A DNA stretch of 64,000 nt from Pseudomonadota bacterium. Its GTDB lineage: Bacteria; Chloroflexota; UBA5177; JAJPKF01. Both the position numbers and the translations under genes were made by a program. Where the stretch lies: contig JAJPKF010000010.1 in assembly GCA_021323865.1 (NCBI GenBank), forward strand, positions 1 to 64,000, given 5' to 3'. Of this stretch, positions 60,114-64,000 are shown one piece after another. Under the pieces are notes generated by a model. It was not told the origin of the DNA and ran no database searches. It saw nothing but the letters and a program-made list of their open reading frames with translations. How positions within the stretch are numbered: the first letter of the stretch is position 1; every line of letters starts with the position of its first letter.

Positions 60114-62178
60114 GAGGCGTCAGTCCCAGCTGCCACATGAGGAAGGCATACAGGTCGGTCCGTTCATCGACCAGTTTGCTCACCGGCTTGCCGGCCCCGT
60201 GACCGGCCTCCGTCTCGATGCGCAGCAGCACCGGCCCCTTGGTTCGCCCATGGGCTTGCAGAAGAGCGGCCATTTTCCGGGCGTGCATCGGATCGACGCG
60301 CGTGTCGGAGTCCGCGGTCATGAACAGCACGGCGGGATACTCGGCGTCGGGTGACACGTGGTGATAGGGCGAGTAGCGGAACAGGAATGGGAGCTGAGAG
60401 GGATCGTCGGAGCTGCCGTACTCGGGAATCCAGAGCCGGGCGATCAGGAAGTGATGGTAGCGAATCATGTCGAGCAGCGGCACCAGACAGCCGACCGCCC
60501 GAAAGAGATCGGGTCGCTGCGTCATGGCCGCACCGACCAGCAGACCGCCGTTGCTGCCGCCCATGATCCCTAGCCGTTGATGCGAAACATAGCCTTCGGC
60601 GATCAGATACTCGGCCGCCGCGATGAAGTCGTCGAAGACGTTTTGCTTCTTGTCGAGCTTCCCGGCCTCGTGCCACTCCTCTCCGTACTCGCCGCCTCCG
60701 CGAAGGTTGGGAAGCGCGACCACACCGCCCGCCTCGAGCCAGAGAATCATGCCGCGGTCAAAGAGCGGTGTTCGGTTGATGTTGAACCCGCCGTAGCCGG
60801 TGAGGAGCCCCGGCGCCGAACCGTCTTTGGGAACATTCCGCCCCCTGGTGATGAACATGGAGACGCGGGTTCCGTCTTTGGACGGAAACCACACCTGCTC
60901 GGTCGTGAACGCATCGACATCGATGTCGGCCTCGACGCGCTCCCATAGTTGCGGCGCTGATCGACCCGGTCGGTCACGGAGCACCTCGGGTGGAACCGTG
61001 AACGATTCGAGGCCGTAGTACACGTCGTCCCCGTCGTCGCAGGCGCTCAAGGCCGTCAGCGTGTGCATCTGGGGCAGGTCGATTGAGCCGCCCTCCCTGC
61101 CCTCTCGCGTGGCCCATTCCAAGGTCGAGGTCGCATTGTGGAGATAACCCAGCACCAGCCGGTCTCGGGCGACGGCCACGTGTTCGAGAGTCGAGTCCGG
61201 CCGCTCGGAGATGACCTCCTGCCAGCTCTCAGGGTCGGGATGATGCGGATCCAGTCGGAGCAGCCGGTATCGAGGCGCTTCCCAGTTGGTGTGGAGATAG
61301 ATGTCGGCCCCGGCCGTGATCACCTGGACCACCGCCTCCATCGACGGGTTGAGCACCCGAAATTCCGCCTGAGCCGCCTCCATATCCCGCAGCGCCAGTC
61401 GCACAACGCTCCAACCCCGGTTGATGCTGACCACCAGCCAGCGGCCGTCGCGCGAAACGGCCACTGCCGGCACCGTCTCCGGATCGCCGTCGTCCGGAAA
61501 GATCTCCTCGTCCTCTGTGTCGGAGGTACCGAGCCGATGCCGATAGACGGCTCGGTGATAGTAGGCGGCCGCGCTGGATGGATCGCCGGCCAGGGACTTC
61601 ACGTTGCCGGTGTAATAAAAGCCGTCCGACTCGGGGAGCCAGGCGACCGTGGCGAACCGGGTGTGCGGAATGGCATCCGGCAGAACGCGGCCCGAAGCCG
61701 TCTCCACGATACGCAGCGTGCTCTCCTCATTCCCGCCGGTCGACAGCCCGAAAGCCACATAGCGGCCGTCCCAGGAGGGATACCACCAATCGATGGCGGT
61801 GGTGCCCCTTGGGTCCTCGGCATTGGGGTCCACCAGAACGCGGTCCTCGCCGTCGACGCCACGTCGTGCTCGGAGGACCGTCTGGTTCTGGCCGGCGGAT
61901 CGGCGGCCATAGAAGAGCCACGGACCGGCCTCAACCGGAGTGCCCAGGAAACCGATGTTGAACAGGCTCTCGAGGCGGGCTCGAACCCGGTCCGATCCAG
62001 GCAAGCGAGATAGAACCGCTGCCGCGTGCTCGTTCTGGGCCTGCACCCACCGCTGGGTCTCCTCGCTCGCCCCGTCCTCCAACCAGCGATAGGGATCTTG
62101 GATCTCTACGCCGTGGATGGTCTCGCGAACGGGCCGTCGATCGGCCGGCGGTGGAGAGCCATGTTCGGTCTGCGCCAC
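60106..62178 (-). CDS. Prolyl oligopeptidase family serine peptidase (S9A)
   Basis: The 690-residue enzyme has the N-terminal DPYRWLEDGASEETQRWVQA, a propeller domain and a C-terminal alpha/beta hydrolase domain with the nucleophile GGSNGGLLVGAA, Asp in ADSDTRVDPMHARK and His in EAGHGAGKP. No signal peptide is present, so it is cytoplasmic. It cleaves short Pro-containing peptides. A GTG start with AGGAGG 5 bases upstream is used. Confidence 0.94.
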   Translation of the reverse strand: MAQTEHGSPPPADRRPVRETIHGVEIQDPYRWLEDGASEETQRWVQAQNEHAAAVLSRLPGSDRVRARLESLFNIGFLGTPVEAGPWLFYGRRSAGQNQTVLRARRGVDGEDRVLVDPNAEDPRGTTAIDWWYPSWDGRYVAFGLSTGGNEESTLRIVETASGRVLPDAIPHTRFATVAWLPESDGFYYTGNVKSLAGDPSSAAAYYHRAVYRHRLGTSDTEDEEIFPDDGDPETVPAVAVSRDGRWLVVSINRGWSVVRLALRDMEAAQAEFRVLNPSMEAVVQVITAGADIYLHTNWEAPRYRLLRLDPHHPDPESWQEVISERPDSTLEHVAVARDRLVLGYLHNATSTLEWATREGREGGSIDLPQMHTLTALSACDDGDDVYYGLESFTVPPEVLRDRPGRSAPQLWERVEADIDVDAFTTEQVWFPSKDGTRVSMFITRGRNVPKDGSAPGLLTGYGGFNINRTPLFDRGMILWLEAGGVVALPNLRGGGEYGEEWHEAGKLDKKQNVFDDFIAAAEYLIAEGYVSHQRLGIMGGSNGGLLVGAAMTQRPDLFRAVGCLVPLLDMIRYHHFLIARLWIPEYGSSDDPSQLPFLFRYSPYHHVSPDAEYPAVLFMTADSDTRVDPMHARKMAALLQAHGRTKGPVLLRIETEAGHGAGKPVSKLVDERTDLYAFLMWQLGLTPPA

Positions 62179-62218
62179 CGGGTCCTCCTGAGGGCCGCTG
62201 CCCTCGGGAGGTGAGGAC

Positions 62219-63493
62219 TTAGGCGGTTTCGGTCAGACTTTCCTCGGCAAGCATGCGCTCGACGGTTTCGACGAAGCGGTCGTTGAGCTCACGCTGCTCT
62301 TCGACATTCTTGCGCACCTCCGCGGCCATCCGCTTGGCCTTGTCGGCGGCCTCCTGGAGGATGCCGTCGTGCTGGGCCTTGGCGTCGGAGATGATGCGGC
62401 GAGCCTCCTGCTGGGCCCGTTCGCGAATGGCGCCCGCGTTCTTCTCCGCCTCCGCCGTGATCTGGTCGGCGATCGTATCGGCGGCCTTGATGGTCTGCTC
62501 GCCATACCGGCGCATGCTGTCGATGTGGGCCAGGCTGTCGTTGGCCTCGGCCATCTGCTCCTCGAGCGTCCGGACCTGCTTTCGAAGCTGAGAGAGGACG
62601 GCTGAGACCTCCGTCGGGGACAGGCCGCCGTCGGGCCGCCGGGTGAACACGAAGCCGTACATCTCCACGCCACCGCTGGCCACAGAGACAGCCTCGGCGG
62701 CTTCGGGCTCGGTCGCGGGCAGGGTTGCCGCCTCGATCGGAGCTTCCTCCTCGGAAGGAGAGTCGTCACTCACGGCCTCAGATGTTGCTGCCGTATCGGG
62801 CTCGCCCATCGGTTCCAACTCCGCCGTGACCGGCTCGACGGCCGTTTCCTCAGCAGGGCTCTCCACAACGTCGGTCTCGGCTGCGGCCATGGCTGGCTCC
62901 TCTTGCGTCAGTTCGGTCACTTCCTGTTGCTCCTCGGCCGGCTGGGCCCACTCGGACTCGGCCACCTCGGGCTCGGCGATGCTCTCGATGGTCGGGGTCA
63001 CCGGTTCCGCTTCGGGTGTATACCCGGCGGCAACCTCGGCCTCTACCTCGGTTTGCTCGGGAGCAAATGGCTCTGCTTCCTGATCAGCCACCAGCTCGCT
63101 TTCCTCGACAACAACCGCGTCCGAAAAGGTCTCGGGCGCGTCCACCACGGCCTCCGGCGCCGTCGCCTCGGGCTCTGTCGTGGTTCCGTTGCTCGGCGAG
63201 GCCTCCTCCTCGGCCGGCGTGGATGCCCGGTAGGGCGCCCAATCCGCCTCGGAGCCGAGGCTCACGCTCCCCTCGTCGAGCCGCTGCCGGAGGATGATGG
63301 CCTCCAGGCTCTGGCGGTCGATGGCCCCCATCTCCTCGAGGATCGTCCCCAGGAGGACGTGGAACCCGGCCCGGCTCATGCGCTTCTGACGCTCGAGGGC
63401 TTCCTCGAGCTGGTCGCGCTTGAGCACGCCGGCGTCGACGAGATACTGACCTACACGCTTGGCGGTGAGGGGATTCTGAGCTGTATCGGACAT
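62219..63493 (-). CDS. MshEN-domain protein with acidic linker and coiled coil
   Basis: The 424-residue product has three parts. Residues about 10-80 look like an MshEN/GspE N-terminal domain (VGQYLVDAGVLKRDQLEEAL and LLGTILEEMGAIDRQSLEAI), which binds c-di-GMP in some relatives. Residues about 90-270 are a Glu/Ala/Pro/Thr-rich disordered linker. Residues about 290-420 form a coiled coil with AEAEKNAGAIRERAQQEARR, like DivIVA/SepIVA. There is no ATPase domain. The ATG at 63493 is supported by an AAGGAAAACGAGAG leader. It may link a c-di-GMP or pilus signal to cell-pole proteins. Confidence 0.75.
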   Translation of the reverse strand: MSDTAQNPLTAKRVGQYLVDAGVLKRDQLEEALERQKRMSRAGFHVLLGTILEEMGAIDRQSLEAIILRQRLDEGSVSLGSEADWAPYRASTPAEEEASPSNGTTTEPEATAPEAVVDAPETFSDAVVVEESELVADQEAEPFAPEQTEVEAEVAAGYTPEAEPVTPTIESIAEPEVAESEWAQPAEEQQEVTELTQEEPAMAAAETDVVESPAEETAVEPVTAELEPMGEPDTAATSEAVSDDSPSEEEAPIEAATLPATEPEAAEAVSVASGGVEMYGFVFTRRPDGGLSPTEVSAVLSQLRKQVRTLEEQMAEANDSLAHIDSMRRYGEQTIKAADTIADQITAEAEKNAGAIRERAQQEARRIISDAKAQHDGILQEAADKAKRMAAEVRKNVEEQRELNDRFVETVERMLAEESLTETA

Positions 63494-63546
63494 CGTATTT
63501 CTCTCGTTTTCCTTCCGACCGGAGGGACCCCGGCGTATCTTCACCT

Positions 63547-63583
63547 GGACCATGAACGTTGCTATGGTCCTACACTATAGGAC
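63547..63583. promoter_or_regulatory. Nested inverted repeats upstream of the MshEN gene
   Basis: GGACCAT (63547-63553) and ATGGTCC (63564-63570) are perfect 7-base inverted arms with a 10-base centre. GTCCT/AGGAC (63567-63571 and 63579-63583) forms a second pair. On the minus strand TATAGT overlaps this block as a likely -10 element, so it could be an operator for the MshEN-coiled-coil gene. Confidence 0.45.
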
Positions 63584-63643
63584 TTCTTGGCTAACCGTTT
63601 TGCGCTATCTATCTGGCCTCGGGGCTCAAATTGGCGAGGCCCG

Positions 63644-64000
63644 TCACGTCACCCGCAGCCGCTTGCGTACCTTGCTGAGCAGGTCCGACTGCTGGGGCTG
63701 CTGCTTGGTCTTGGACTCCGGCCGGCTCAGCTCGTAGGCCAGCGCCTGAATGGCGTGCGAGAAGGGGGAATCGGGTTCGGTCAGGGCGATGGGCGCGCCG
63801 AGGTTGACCGAGTCCGTTACCTTGCCGCCCCCGAAGGGAATGGGCGTGACGGGCATATGGATGCTGCTTTCCACGTGCTTTCGAGACAGCCCGACCTTGG
63901 GTATCAGCTCGTTGAGCACCGGCACCACGCGATCCTCGGAAATGTTGAGGGCCGCGAAGATGTCGAGGGTCGTGGTCGCCGCCTTGACCGACGAGATGTC
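63644..64000 (-). CDS. CpaE/MinD-like ATPase, C-terminal part (partial)
   Basis: Only the last 118 residues are in the window; the gene runs off the right edge. The visible part reads DISSVKAATTTLDIFAALN, then VVPVLNELIPKVGLSRKHVE and GGGKVTDSVNLGAPIALTEP, matching the C-terminal region of CpaE/MinD-type ParA ATPases that position Tad pili. Walker motifs lie beyond the edge and cannot be checked. It precedes the MshEN gene on the same strand, about 150 bases apart, so the two may be functionally linked. Confidence 0.75.
   Translation of the reverse strand, partial: DISSVKAATTTLDIFAALNISEDRVVPVLNELIPKVGLSRKHVESSIHMPVTPIPFGGGKVTDSVNLGAPIALTEPDSPFSHAIQALAYELSRPESKTKQQPQQSDLLSKVRKRLRVT

Noticed and set aside
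1-64000. CRISPR arrays, insertion sequences, integrases or attachment sites
   Set aside because: No periodic repeats with unique spacers, no transposase or integrase motifs and no terminal inverted repeats were seen by reading both strands.

Overview
The window is chromosomal DNA from a free-living, very G+C-rich bacterium. GTG and TTG starts are frequent, many genes overlap by 1-4 bases, and third codon positions are mostly G or C. OpcA next to Zwf, a PspA-PspAA pair, a DinB/mycothiol-type protein, MenG and many lipoproteins with low-complexity linkers point to Actinomycetota or to soil Chloroflexota/Dormibacterota-type lineages. No rRNA, tRNA, IS element, phage gene or CRISPR array was seen, so the placement is an inference.

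Layout. 1-2.7 kb: metal ABC transporter (ATPase and two permeases). 3-7.7 kb: secreted protein of unknown function, DinB-like protein, VOC protein, a short alpha/beta hydrolase and two zinc-ribbon proteins. 7.7-14.9 kb: transketolase, MenG, a propeller/CBM lipoprotein with a coupled small Cys protein, PdxH and a YtcJ-type amidohydrolase. 14.9-19 kb: three tandem, overlapping secreted clan-A glycoside hydrolase paralogues. 19.2-23.1 kb: oxidative pentose phosphate genes zwf-opcA-pgl plus acylphosphatase. 23.2-27.4 kb: an isolated Flp pilin and a VWA-PP2C-kinase triad (YegL/YegK/YegI or TerY-P type). 27.4-30.6 kb: SplB-like radical SAM protein, an NpmA/KamB-like 16S rRNA methyltransferase, a creatinase-like M24 protein and a SnoaL-like protein. 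30.8-33 kb: OmpR-type two-component pair. 33.3-44.5 kb: membrane and secreted proteins (lipoprotein, Gly-Val repeat protein, phospholipase C-like and alkaline-phosphatase-like enzymes, a six-hairpin glycosidase, a sialidase-fold protein). 44.5-48.9 kb: operon encoding a HAD-HerA-like ATPase fusion, a large VWA protein and OsmC. 49.3-58.7 kb: Asp-box lipoprotein, receiver protein, SDR epimerase, Zn alcohol dehydrogenase, trpS-hxlR, rfbB-rfbD and PspA-PspAA. 58.8-64 kb: shortened VOC protein, PAP2 membrane enzyme, prolyl oligopeptidase, an MshEN/coiled-coil protein and the C-terminus of a CpaE/MinD-like ATPase.

Themes. First, about eleven products look exported, many being beta-propellers, glycosidases or phosphatases, which suggests scavenging of polymers and organic phosphate. 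Second, there are two separate VWA-centred modules, one with kinase and phosphatase and one with a HAD-HerA ATPase. Third, parts of a type IVb/Tad pilus (Flp pilin, CpaE-like ATPase, MshEN-domain protein) are scattered rather than clustered. The strongest leads are the NpmA-like methyltransferase, the VWA-PP2C-kinase triad, the HAD-HerA/VWA pair, the glycosidase triplet and several enzymes with missing catalytic or domain elements.
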